22,694 nt of DNA from CBFDBF01 sp050293315 (lineage in GTDB: Bacteria > Pseudomonadota > Gammaproteobacteria > Chromatiales > Chromatiaceae): the NCBI GenBank assembly GCA_050293315.1, contig JBNKMS010000029.1:1-22694 (forward strand), read 5' to 3'. Every line of letters starts with the position of its first letter. Position 1 is the stretch's first letter. The notes beneath the pieces are model-generated. The model did not search any database and was not told the DNA's origin. It was given only the letters and a program-made list of their open reading frames with translations. Positions 14,953-22,496 of this stretch are shown here, piece by piece. The translations under genes were made by a program, and so were the position numbers.

Positions 14953-16215
14953 ATGCGAACTACTGAAGTTTACCCCGTTCTCATAGCAACCCTGCTATGG
15001 CCAATTTTCCTGAATGCCGCCACTACCGAACTACCGGGTAATGTGTTTGCCCGCGATACAGTGGGGCGCAACGTAATCGTGGTAGACAAGGAGCGACGCT
15101 CTGCCAACCTGATAGAGATCGTAAAAGACCAGCCTCAGGTGGTCCGGCGATTTGATAATCTGCTGTTTGGAGAGAATGGCGGTGACAAGATAAAAGAGGG
15201 CGATAAAAAAACCCCGGAAGGGGTATATCAGGTCACCTCTTTTATCCCGGACAGCGAGTTGGCACCGATATACGGCAGCGGGGCCTTCCCCATCAACTAC
15301 CCCAATCCTCTGGACCGGGCAGAGGAACACAACGGAAGCGGTATCTGGCTACATGGGCGCGACGATAACGACCCGCAAAAACAGGTGACCCGCGGTTGTG
15401 TCGCCTTCACTAACAGCCAGATTAAAGAGCTTAAGGATACACTACAGCTGGACACACCGGTCATAATTACGCGTCAAGCCACTATGTTGAATCCAGTCGA
15501 GTATGAGAACAGAAGACAAAATGCGCTTGGCCTGCTCGACCGGTTTATCGACAGCTGGAACAGTGGAGATATAGAGGCGCTGGGCAAGATGATACACCCC
15601 GAATATCACGGGTATGGCGGCAACAGCAGAGAGGCGTGGCTCAAACGTAAATCCAGCATTCTCCAGAGCAACCCTGAGCGCCTGGTAGAGGCCGGTGATA
15701 TCTATGCATTCCAGGAGAATAGCGAACAGTTGGTATTTGACTTTGAACAGTTCTACTGTGCCAGCAACCTCACCTCGCTCGGGAGAAAACAGTTCTATTT
15801 CAAACTGGATGATGGTGAGCTGAAGCTGGCCGCAGAACTCTATACATCTGGCTCATCCCAACAACTGATCCGCAAGCGAGTAGATGAGTTTCTTAAGAAT
15901 TGGCGCAGCAGTTGGCAGCAGAACGCACTAGATGACTATATAAAGGCGTATAGCGAAGGGTTTCGCGACCCCAAGGGTCGAGACCGTGCAGCCTGGAAGG
16001 AGTACAAGCAAGAGCTTTTCTCCAGACGTAGTAACCAGACCATCTCTATAGACAATATCCAGATCACCCCGCTACGCGGAGATCTCTACCGCGTCAGCTT
16101 CACCCAGCGCTATCGCAGTGGTGAATATAGTGATACCGGAATCAAGACATTGAAGCTACAGGGGTGTCCCGGCAGGTTCCAGATCATCTCTGAACAATGG
16201 CGTCCCAAATCATGA
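14953..16215 (+). CDS. YkuD-fold L,D-transpeptidase/L,D-carboxypeptidase with NTF2-like domains (Csd6/Pgp2-like)
   Basis: Periplasmic peptidoglycan enzyme of 420 residues. Residues 1-22 form a signal peptide ending at about NAA. The YkuD catalytic domain spans about 38-175 with GDKKTPEGVYQV, His134 in WLHGRDD and nucleophile Cys149 in TRGCVAFTNSQIKEL. Two NTF2-like segments follow (about 188-300 and 304-420), each opening with a helix such as LLDRFIDSWNSGDIEAL or VDEFLKNWRSSWQQNALDDY. Helicobacter Csd6 and Campylobacter Pgp2 also combine YkuD with an NTF2-like domain and trim tetrapeptides to tripeptides (L,D-carboxypeptidase); this protein has one more NTF2 unit. The next gene overlaps by ATGA and encodes a Csd4-like enzyme, supporting a trimming role. 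A plain L,D-transpeptidase activity remains possible. Confidence 0.88.
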   Translation: MRTTEVYPVLIATLLWPIFLNAATTELPGNVFARDTVGRNVIVVDKERRSANLIEIVKDQPQVVRRFDNLLFGENGGDKIKEGDKKTPEGVYQVTSFIPDSELAPIYGSGAFPINYPNPLDRAEEHNGSGIWLHGRDDNDPQKQVTRGCVAFTNSQIKELKDTLQLDTPVIITRQATMLNPVEYENRRQNALGLLDRFIDSWNSGDIEALGKMIHPEYHGYGGNSREAWLKRKSSILQSNPERLVEAGDIYAFQENSEQLVFDFEQFYCASNLTSLGRKQFYFKLDDGELKLAAELYTSGSSQQLIRKRVDEFLKNWRSSWQQNALDDYIKAYSEGFRDPKGRDRAAWKEYKQELFSRRSNQTISIDNIQITPLRGDLYRVSFTQRYRSGEYSDTGIKTLKLQGCPGRFQIISEQWRPKS

Positions 16216-17663
16216 AACGGGCCCTCCTCATACTAATCTGTCTACTCATGGGCCTGCCGGCAGCGGCCAAGGAGCAGCGCCCGTCTACTGAACACCAAGT
16301 CTACTTCAAGGGTTCCGACTACGAGCTTAACGTCTACCGCATCCGTGGGCGCAAGAACGGCCATACCATTCTACTGATTGGAGGTATCCAGGGAGATGAG
16401 CCGGGTGGATATATGTCTGCAGACCTCTATCCTGACCTGACCCTGGAACAGGGCAATCTGATCGTAGTACCAAGGGCCAATCTCAAATCCATCATCCTAC
16501 GAGACCGTGGGCCAGATGGGGACATGAACCGCCAATTTCATGATGCCGCTGAGCAGGGCCCGATGAGTCAGGTAGTGGCAAAACTTAAGCAGCTGATGGG
16601 TGAATCTGACCTGTTTCTGCACCTGCATGATGGCTGGGGATTTCACCGCCCGGAATATATAGACAAACTGCATAACCCGTCGCGCTATGGTCAGTCGATA
16701 ATCTCCGACGCCGACAGTTTTGAATGCAACAGCGGTGAGATACTGGATCTACGCAAGATGGCACAGCAGGTACTAGAACGCACTAATGAAAAGATCGGTA
16801 ACCGCAACTACCACCTGCACTATTTCAATACACATACCGCAGACCCGAAGACACCCTATCCGGAGATGCGCCAGACCGCGACCTTCTTCGCCCTGCGCAA
16901 GCACTGCCTACCATCATTTGGGGTAGAGGCCTCAAAAAACCTGCCATCACTAGAGCTGAAAATCCTACACCACAATCTGGTGATCAACGAATTTATGGCG
17001 ATGATGGACATCATTCCGGAGACACCTAAGGTATTCGTGCCTCACCCACACCTGGATTATGTGGAGCTGGCGCATAACGGTCACATTAAAAAACTTCGAA
17101 ACGAGGAGTCCCTGGCAGTAAAGCCGGGTGATACCATAAAAGTGACCAGGATTAAGGCCAACTATGACCGCGGCATATCCTGTGATCTACTGGGACTCGG
17201 AAATCTCAATGATCTTGGACAGACATTCAAGATCAAGGAGAGCACCCAACTGGTGTTTCGGAAAGAGGAGAACATCATCGGCCAGATCCATCTGGTAGAG
17301 GGCGCTGCAGAGGGCGGACAAACCAAGAGGCCACACCGTATCTTCGTGCTCCTGATCAATGGTAAAAAACGGCTCTACCAACCTGGCGATGTGGTCAATA
17401 TAGGCCAAACCGACAGACTGATGTTAATAGGTAGTTTTGGTGACGGCGACAGCCACACAGCACTCAAGCTCAACTTCAAGGGCTGGGTGCCGGATGGAAG
17501 GGGCGGAGGTAATAGCGGTGATGACAGGGGTTATGAGATCATCCCACAGCGGGAGGAGTTCATACAGAAGTATTCAAAGGACAATAAGGGTAAACTCTAT
17601 CCGGTAGTTGCGGTAGACAGACAGGGACAGCAACTGGGGCAGATCTGGATCAAGCTCATGTGA
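16212..17663 (+). CDS. M99-family D,L-carboxypeptidase (Csd4/Pgp1-like)
   Basis: Periplasmic zinc carboxypeptidase of 483 residues. Residues 1-19 are a signal peptide ending PAAA. The M14-like catalytic domain (about 28-270) has GGIQGDEPGG: Gln60 and Glu63 occupy the first two zinc-ligand positions, where ordinary M14 enzymes have His-x-x-Glu. His137 or His139 in LHLHDGWGF is the third ligand and Glu239 in FGVEASKNLP the probable catalytic Glu. Helicobacter Csd4 uses Gln46/Glu49/His128 and Glu222, with similar spacing. Two small beta domains follow (about 275-365 and 372-483), as in M99 proteins. Csd4/Pgp1 removes the terminal meso-DAP from tripeptides. The ATG at 16212 is chosen because it overlaps the upstream stop as ATGA and directly gives a signal peptide; the ATG at 16197 adds five residues. 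Confidence 0.88.
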   Translation: MKRALLILICLLMGLPAAAKEQRPSTEHQVYFKGSDYELNVYRIRGRKNGHTILLIGGIQGDEPGGYMSADLYPDLTLEQGNLIVVPRANLKSIILRDRGPDGDMNRQFHDAAEQGPMSQVVAKLKQLMGESDLFLHLHDGWGFHRPEYIDKLHNPSRYGQSIISDADSFECNSGEILDLRKMAQQVLERTNEKIGNRNYHLHYFNTHTADPKTPYPEMRQTATFFALRKHCLPSFGVEASKNLPSLELKILHHNLVINEFMAMMDIIPETPKVFVPHPHLDYVELAHNGHIKKLRNEESLAVKPGDTIKVTRIKANYDRGISCDLLGLGNLNDLGQTFKIKESTQLVFRKEENIIGQIHLVEGAAEGGQTKRPHRIFVLLINGKKRLYQPGDVVNIGQTDRLMLIGSFGDGDSHTALKLNFKGWVPDGRGGGNSGDDRGYEIIPQREEFIQKYSKDNKGKLYPVVAVDRQGQQLGQIWIKLM

Positions 17664-17672
17664 TTGAAGGAG

Positions 17673-17692
17673 ACCTCTAATTTTTTAGAGGT
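17673..17692 (+). other. Hairpin after the M99 gene
   Basis: ACCTCTAA at 17673-17680 and TTAGAGGT at 17685-17692 form a perfect 8-bp stem with a TTTT loop, nine bases after the M99 stop. There is no T-run after it, so it is a weak terminator candidate at best; transcript-end protection is another possibility. Confidence 0.5.
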
Positions 17693-17750
17693 ACCCTGAA
17701 CTCTTTGGCCGCAATGGGTTCAAAGGTGTTTAAACTGAGGGGAAACCGCT

Positions 17751-18464
17751 ATGGAAACCATTGAAGCCATCTCGTTGATCCTGGGTGTCGCCTGGGCGTC
17801 AGGAATCAATCTCTATGCTGCCGTACTGGTGCTCGGCTATATGGGATCGACCGGACATGTAACCCTGCCACCGGACCTGCAGATTCTCTCCACCCCTATA
17901 GTCATGGGGGCTGCCGGGCTGATGTATGTAATAGAGTTCTTTGCCGATAAGGTCCCCGGGGTAGATACCGGCTGGGATGTGCTCCACACCTTTGTCCGCA
18001 TCCCTGCAGGTGCGCTGTTGGCCATGGGGATGGCTGAAGGGCTGGAGATGAATGAGGCGGTACAGTTTGCCGCACTCCTGCTGGGCGGTGGTGTAGCCGC
18101 TACCAGTCATGCAGCCAAGGCCGGAACCCGCGTACTAATAAACACCTCACCTGAACCATTCAGTAACTGGACCGCCTCTATCACCGAGGATGTCGTGGTC
18201 GTTGCCGGCCTCTGGGCCTCTCTCCAGCACCCGGTGCTGTTTACTGTAGCACTACTGCTGTTCATACTCCTGGTTGCCTGGATGCTGCCAAAGATATGGC
18301 GTGCACTGAAACGAATTGTGCGCGCTATCGGGAGATTCTTTAGTGGCAATAAAGAAGAAACTGGTGATTCAGGTGGAGACACGCGCCAGGAGATCATGGA
18401 TGCTATCTACCAGGAGGATGAAGGAGGACCGGAGCAACCCTCACCTAAGGAGAGTAGTAGCTGA
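17751..18464 (+). CDS. DUF4126 integral membrane protein
   Basis: Inner-membrane protein of 237 residues and unknown function. The N-terminal region (ISLILGVAWASGINLYAAVLVLGYMG) and HAAKAGTRVLINTSPEPFSNW are typical of DUF4126. About five hydrophobic segments are visible (about 5-30, 48-65, 83-100, 103-118 and 143-180), followed by a basic stretch (WRALKRIVRAIGRF) and a charged cytoplasmic tail rich in Glu/Asp/Ser. The ATG at 17751 has GAGGGG about 8 nt upstream. It follows the M99 gene by 87 bp and may be co-transcribed with it. It converges with the flavoprotein gene with only eight bases between the two stops. Confidence 0.85.
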   Translation: METIEAISLILGVAWASGINLYAAVLVLGYMGSTGHVTLPPDLQILSTPIVMGAAGLMYVIEFFADKVPGVDTGWDVLHTFVRIPAGALLAMGMAEGLEMNEAVQFAALLLGGGVAATSHAAKAGTRVLINTSPEPFSNWTASITEDVVVVAGLWASLQHPVLFTVALLLFILLVAWMLPKIWRALKRIVRAIGRFFSGNKEETGDSGGDTRQEIMDAIYQEDEGGPEQPSPKESSS

Positions 18465-18472
18465 GGACTGGA

Positions 18473-19675
18473 CTAAATACCGACTAGACGTACAGCCTCG
18501 GTGGCCGAGCGCGTCAGACAATCCTCGATAGAGACCCCGGCAAACCAGTTACCGGTCAGTGCCAACCGCGTAGAGGCCAACATAGCATCCAGTTCGTCGA
18601 CCCTCTCGCTGTGGCCAGAGCGGAGGGTGGGTAGCCGGTTTTTACGGCTAACCTCTGCGATAATCTGATCCTCGCGTACACCGAGCACCCGGCACGCCCG
18701 CTGCAACTGCTCAGCAATACTCAACCGCCCGGGCCTGAAGTGAAAGGTGAAACCACGATAGTGCGTATCTGCCACCGGATCACGTGATACAACGGAGTAG
18801 AAGTCATCATCCGCGGCAATAATACCGGCTAACGGCTCCAGCTCTATCTGCTCTGCTGCCACCACGACAGCGAGAGAATCTATCTCTGCCATCTCGATTG
18901 GCTGTATCAGCTCTGATATCTGTGGGTGTGAGTCACGCAGGATCCCAGCCGCCTGGTCAGGGGCAACCGCAAGGGCGACCCGATCCGCCTCAAGCGTCGA
19001 GTTGTCGGCAAGCCGCAGGGAGAATCCGTCATCCAATTGCTGCAGTGCAACCACACTACTGCCGGCACGCACCTCAATTCCATCATGAGAAGCAATGGCA
19101 TCGCTGAACTGTTGCACCCCGGTACGCCCGGTGAAGCTACGCATGACCTCCTTGCGTCGAGGCTTTTTACGAAACAGTGTGTTGGCCATGATCCCTGCCG
19201 CCGGTTGGCAGACCACGGCATCCAGTGCCGGCCCCAATACCTTGGCAAAATTCCGCCGGCCGACAATAGCGCCGAAGTACTCCTCCACGGTCAGATCACC
19301 CTTTTGCAGGGTAAATAGCCTTGGCAGAGAGACCAATAGCTCAAGCAGATTGAGTTGTGTGGGGATCTTGCGCAGACCGGACGCAGTTAGCAGACGATAG
19401 GGTAGCTTCTGTTTAGGCTGTAGCTTCGCCAACTGCCCCAGATCCTCAAGGATAGCGAGCAGATTGCCATAGCTGTTGTAACAGGTGTGGGCACCAAGCT
19501 CGACCCAATAGTCACCATCCGGGGTGTTGAAGCTGTGGCTACAGAGGCAACCGCCAACCCGGCCTGAGGCCTCCAGCAACAGCGGTTTGATCCCGCTGCG
19601 TCGCGCCATATGCGCGAACCCGAGGCCGCTGACGCCGCCCCCGACCACAACCAGATCGCGGCGCTCACTACTCAT
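18473..19675 (-). CDS. FAD-dependent protoporphyrinogen oxidase-like protein (HemY/PPOX family)
   Basis: Flavin amine-oxidase/PPOX-family protein of 400 residues. The N-terminal dinucleotide fold has VVVGGGVSGLGFA (residues 9-21), an acidic residue ending beta-2 (LLLEA) and the GRVGG motif after it. The C-terminal ALTGNWFAGVSIEDCL is the FAD-closing motif seen in protoporphyrinogen oxidases. This would oxidise protoporphyrinogen IX to protoporphyrin IX in haem synthesis. It is shorter than classical HemY (about 450-470 residues), so a related FAD oxidoreductase with another substrate is possible. It lies on the minus strand 45 bp after the A-type Fe-S protein gene. hemL is 3 kb away on the other strand. 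The ATG at 19675 has only a weak ribosome site. Confidence 0.75.
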   Translation of the reverse strand: MSSERRDLVVVGGGVSGLGFAHMARRSGIKPLLLEASGRVGGCLCSHSFNTPDGDYWVELGAHTCYNSYGNLLAILEDLGQLAKLQPKQKLPYRLLTASGLRKIPTQLNLLELLVSLPRLFTLQKGDLTVEEYFGAIVGRRNFAKVLGPALDAVVCQPAAGIMANTLFRKKPRRKEVMRSFTGRTGVQQFSDAIASHDGIEVRAGSSVVALQQLDDGFSLRLADNSTLEADRVALAVAPDQAAGILRDSHPQISELIQPIEMAEIDSLAVVVAAEQIELEPLAGIIAADDDFYSVVSRDPVADTHYRGFTFHFRPGRLSIAEQLQRACRVLGVREDQIIAEVSRKNRLPTLRSGHSERVDELDAMLASTRLALTGNWFAGVSIEDCLTRSATEAVRLVGI

Positions 19676-19720
19676 CTTAGATTGAGGCGTACTGATAGGC
19701 AGTCCAGAAGTGCCTACCTC

Positions 19721-20104
19721 TTAGGAGCACCCACCACCTTGGTCTGAACCGCAGCTGCTACAACCGCCGGCACCCGGCATCGGCTGCAGGTTGTTGAAGA
19801 CAAAACTGGCCTGCCCCGCCTCCTGCTCGACGTAGTCTATCTCTACCCCGCGCAGATACTGCATGGTGGCATCATCTACCACCACCTGGAACCCTTCGCA
19901 CTGGAGGGCAGCGTCGTTATCATTTACCTGATCGGTAAACGCCATACCAAATGTGATCCCGCTACAACCACCGGGAGCGGCGTATACCCTGATACCGTTG
20001 ACACCATCTTCCGCCTGGCCGACAAGCTCTGCCATCTTGGCCTGGGCCGGTGCGGTAACGCTAAGATCAATCTGAGACGCGCCGTTAGCAGTTGATTCAC
20101 TCAT
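19721..20104 (-). CDS. Variant A-type iron-sulfur carrier (HesB/IscA family) with CxxC tail
   Basis: HesB/IscA-family protein of 127 residues, probably a cytoplasmic Fe-S cluster carrier. The first cysteine is conserved (Cys47 in APGGCSGITFGM). The usual CGCG tail is replaced by GGCSSCGS (Cys115 and Cys118) followed by a Gly-rich end with Cys126, so the spacing is CxxC rather than CxC. This separates it from ErpA (encoded at 11415-11762) and from canonical IscA. The N-terminal 15 residues are an extension (SESTANGAS). The ATG at 20104 is preceded by GGAGTAATAGAG. It lies 45 bp upstream of the PPOX-like gene, which may hint at a specific client; that is inference. Confidence 0.85.
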   Translation of the reverse strand: MSESTANGASQIDLSVTAPAQAKMAELVGQAEDGVNGIRVYAAPGGCSGITFGMAFTDQVNDNDAALQCEGFQVVVDDATMQYLRGVEIDYVEQEAGQASFVFNNLQPMPGAGGCSSCGSDQGGGCS

Positions 20105-20282
20105 ACTCTATTACTCCATAATAAAAATAGCTTTTAGTTGATCCACATTCTAACAATAGACACAGGATAATACCATATGTTTTTACTAGGATATTCCGCT
20201 AAAGGCCTGTTCCTGATACCAAAATAACCATGATAAAGTTGTTGAAACTATTTATGGAGGGTACGAGATTGAAAAAATATCT

Positions 20283-20753
20283 CTAGAGCTGCCTGCGGGC
20301 GTTCAGTTCATAGAGGTGACGCGATGCATCCAGCAGGTGCTGCCCCCAGTGGTAACGGTAGCCGTTACGCCAGTTCTCAAGGGCCAGATCCGGCGCCTGC
20401 TCCAGCACCGAGAGTCCATGCTTGAGTTCGCAATATATGTCAGTCAGATCATCGGCCAGACTCCCTGTCATACTCTGCCCATCCTGGGCCACATCAAACA
20501 CCATCCAATAGCTATCTTTAGGCCCTAACAGCCGACGCAGCTCCGAGAATATCTCAAACCTGGCATCCAGATCCTCGCTATCGGCCAGATACCCCTCACC
20601 ACCGACCTCCTGCAATCCCTCCGCCACCATATGCAGCCGCGGTAGGAGACCGGTCATTCTAGAGAGCCATGAGGGATCGACCCCCTCACTCTGTTCGATC
20701 AGCCTACAGAAGGTGCGGGCCAACTCCGCCATCTCAGCTACTTGTGAACCCAT
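20283..20753 (-). CDS. DUF5063-like protein
   Basis: Predicted soluble, mostly helical cytoplasmic protein of 156 residues with no signal peptide, membrane segment or recognisable catalytic motif. It is acidic, and the pattern (AELARTFCRLIE, then LLPRLHMVAEGL, then DLTDIYCELKHGLSVLE, then W-rNGYRYHWGQHLLDA) resembles DUF5063 proteins. The ATG at 20753 has GGGGAAAT just upstream. It is followed on the same strand after 178 bp by the variant A-type Fe-S protein gene; the gap is long enough that the two may be transcribed separately. Function unknown. Confidence 0.7.
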   Translation of the reverse strand: MGSQVAEMAELARTFCRLIEQSEGVDPSWLSRMTGLLPRLHMVAEGLQEVGGEGYLADSEDLDARFEIFSELRRLLGPKDSYWMVFDVAQDGQSMTGSLADDLTDIYCELKHGLSVLEQAPDLALENWRNGYRYHWGQHLLDASRHLYELNARRQL

Positions 20754-21045
20754 ATTTCCCCATATCTAATTAATTCTACATCCACCCCTAGTTTAGCCAA
20801 TGATCCCCGATTTGCAGGAACCTTAGGCATAATGCATACCGCCTATATTCAACAATCTTAACAACTACATGATGTAACACCATGAATTAACTGCCCTTAA
20901 CATCTATAAAATTATGCCGTCTTCAGTGGACTGCGATTTATAAAATTTACTATTCTAGTCCTCTAAAAACAGCAGATAGGGCGCACAGGCAACCCCGGCA
21001 CCAGGACCCCTGAATAAACTTAATATTCCGTAGTATCATCTATTG
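20754..21045. other. Divergent AT-rich intergenic region before thiD
   Basis: 292 bases between the divergent DUF5063 and thiD genes. They are AT-rich (TATAAAATT, TTTATAAAATTT) and must hold the promoters of both. I see no small gene; rubredoxin, a common neighbour of thiD in related genomes, is not here because no CPxCG codon pattern is present. I also see no TPP riboswitch core (CTGAGA or the conserved GATCTGGATAATGCC-type segment). Confidence 0.5.
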
Positions 21046-21852
21046 ATGCAGAACAACCCAATCCCAATCGTGCTATCTATATCCGGGCATGACCCCTCCG
21101 GCGGGGCCGGGATTCAGGCCGATATAGAGACAGCCACAGCCCTTGGGTGTCGCGTGGCCACCGCGATAACCTGCCTTACCGTACAGGATACAAGAGATGT
21201 ATACCGGGTCGAGCCGGTGGAGACAGGGCTGCTGGAACAGCAGATAAGGGTGGTAATGGATGATCTGCCGATAGCTGCAATCAAAATAGGCCTTATCGGT
21301 CATGCTGAGGGCGCCGTACGCATCGCCAAGCTGCTCCAGCTACTACTCCAGGAGCACCCGGAGATACCGGTTGTCCTCGATCCGGTACTGGCCGCAGGCG
21401 GGGGCATGGAGATCGGGGATGAGGCGCTGGTGGCCACCATCCGGGATGGACTACTGCCACACACCACCCTGCTGACCCCCAACTCGCTCGAGGCACGCCG
21501 ACTCTCTGGAGAGGAAGAGCTGGATCAGTGCGCCACCAAACTACTCAGCATGGGGTGCGATAGCGTCCTGATCACCGGCGGTCATGAGGCAGAAGAGAAA
21601 TTGACAAACCGCCTCTACAGCAGCGGTGGTGAACAGCAGAGCTGGTCTTGGCTGCGATTTGAGCAGAGCTATCACGGCTCCGGCTGCACCCTTGCCTCCG
21701 CTATCGCCGCACTCTTAGCCAGGGGTGTACCACTTACCGAGGCGATAGCACAGGCCCAGGAGTACACCTGGCAGAGCATCTCCAATGGGATAAACCCGGG
21801 ACACGGTCAGGCGGTGCCTAACCGCCTGCACTGTATGGGGGAATGCAATTGA
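21046..21852 (+). CDS. thiD: Hydroxymethylpyrimidine/phosphomethylpyrimidine kinase
   Basis: Cytoplasmic ribokinase-fold enzyme that phosphorylates HMP and HMP-P to HMP-PP, the pyrimidine half of thiamine. The 268-residue protein has SISGHDPSGGAGIQADIE at the N-terminus (HMP-binding), DPVLAAGGG mid-protein and the ATP/anion-hole motif YHGSGCTLASAIAA near the C-terminus. The ATG at 21046 is preferred to the TTG directly before it; the ribosome site is weak in either case. thiE starts 10 bases before its stop in another frame, so the two are translationally coupled, and hemL follows. Confidence 0.96.
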   Translation: MQNNPIPIVLSISGHDPSGGAGIQADIETATALGCRVATAITCLTVQDTRDVYRVEPVETGLLEQQIRVVMDDLPIAAIKIGLIGHAEGAVRIAKLLQLLLQEHPEIPVVLDPVLAAGGGMEIGDEALVATIRDGLLPHTTLLTPNSLEARRLSGEEELDQCATKLLSMGCDSVLITGGHEAEEKLTNRLYSSGGEQQSWSWLRFEQSYHGSGCTLASAIAALLARGVPLTEAIAQAQEYTWQSISNGINPGHGQAVPNRLHCMGECN

Positions 21853-22478
21853 GACTACTAACCGGCCTCTACGCCATCACCGACCGCGAGCTGGCAGACA
21901 GCTCTGGCAGCAGCCTGGAGCAGCAGGTCAGCCAGGCCCTGGATGGCGGCATAGGCATGCTCCAGTATCGCGATAAGGGTGACGACCAGCAGCGACGAAT
22001 CGAAGAGTCCAGCGCCCTGCTGCAGCTCTGCCGCCAATACAGGGTCCCACTGATCATCAATGATGATCCGCTGCTGGCCGCGGAGATCGGCGCAGACGGG
22101 GTGCACCTGGGGGGCGGTGATATGGATATCCAACAGGCCCGCAACACCCTCGGGCGGGGTGCCATCATCGGTGTCTCCTGCTACAACCGGCTGGAGCTGG
22201 CCCTGGACGCACAGTACGACGGGGCGGACTATGTCGCCTTCGGCCGCTTCTTTCGATCGAACACCAAACCGCAGGCGCTGCAGGCCGATCTGGATCTGCT
22301 ACACAGCGCCCGCCCCCTGCTGCATATACCAATAGTTGCCATCGGCGGGATAACCCCGGAGAATGGCGCCCAATTGATCGACGCAGGCGCCGATATGCTG
22401 GCCGCTATCCACGGCCTCTTTGGCCAGCAGGATATTACCGCCGCCTGCAACCAGTTCAACGCACTGTTTCATAAATAA
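21843..22478 (+). CDS. thiE: Thiamine-phosphate synthase
   Basis: TIM-barrel enzyme joining HMP-PP and thiazole phosphate into thiamine phosphate. The 211-residue protein shows the family landmarks in order: YAITDRE (10-16), MLQYRDKG, PLIINDDPLLA, GADGVHLGGGD, IIGVSCYN, YVAFGRFFRSNTK and IPIVAIGGITPEN. Length is normal. The ATG at 21843 overlaps the end of thiD by 10 bases. hemL begins 18 bp after its stop, so thiD-thiE-hemL looks like one operon. Confidence 0.96.
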   Translation: MQLRLLTGLYAITDRELADSSGSSLEQQVSQALDGGIGMLQYRDKGDDQQRRIEESSALLQLCRQYRVPLIINDDPLLAAEIGADGVHLGGGDMDIQQARNTLGRGAIIGVSCYNRLELALDAQYDGADYVAFGRFFRSNTKPQALQADLDLLHSARPLLHIPIVAIGGITPENGAQLIDAGADMLAAIHGLFGQQDITAACNQFNALFHK

Positions 22479-22496
22479 TCAGGAGAAATGTAGATC

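Noticed and set aside
20940..21045. TPP riboswitch upstream of thiD
   Set aside because: The conserved CTGAGA and second core segments are absent and the leader is AT-rich and unstructured by eye.
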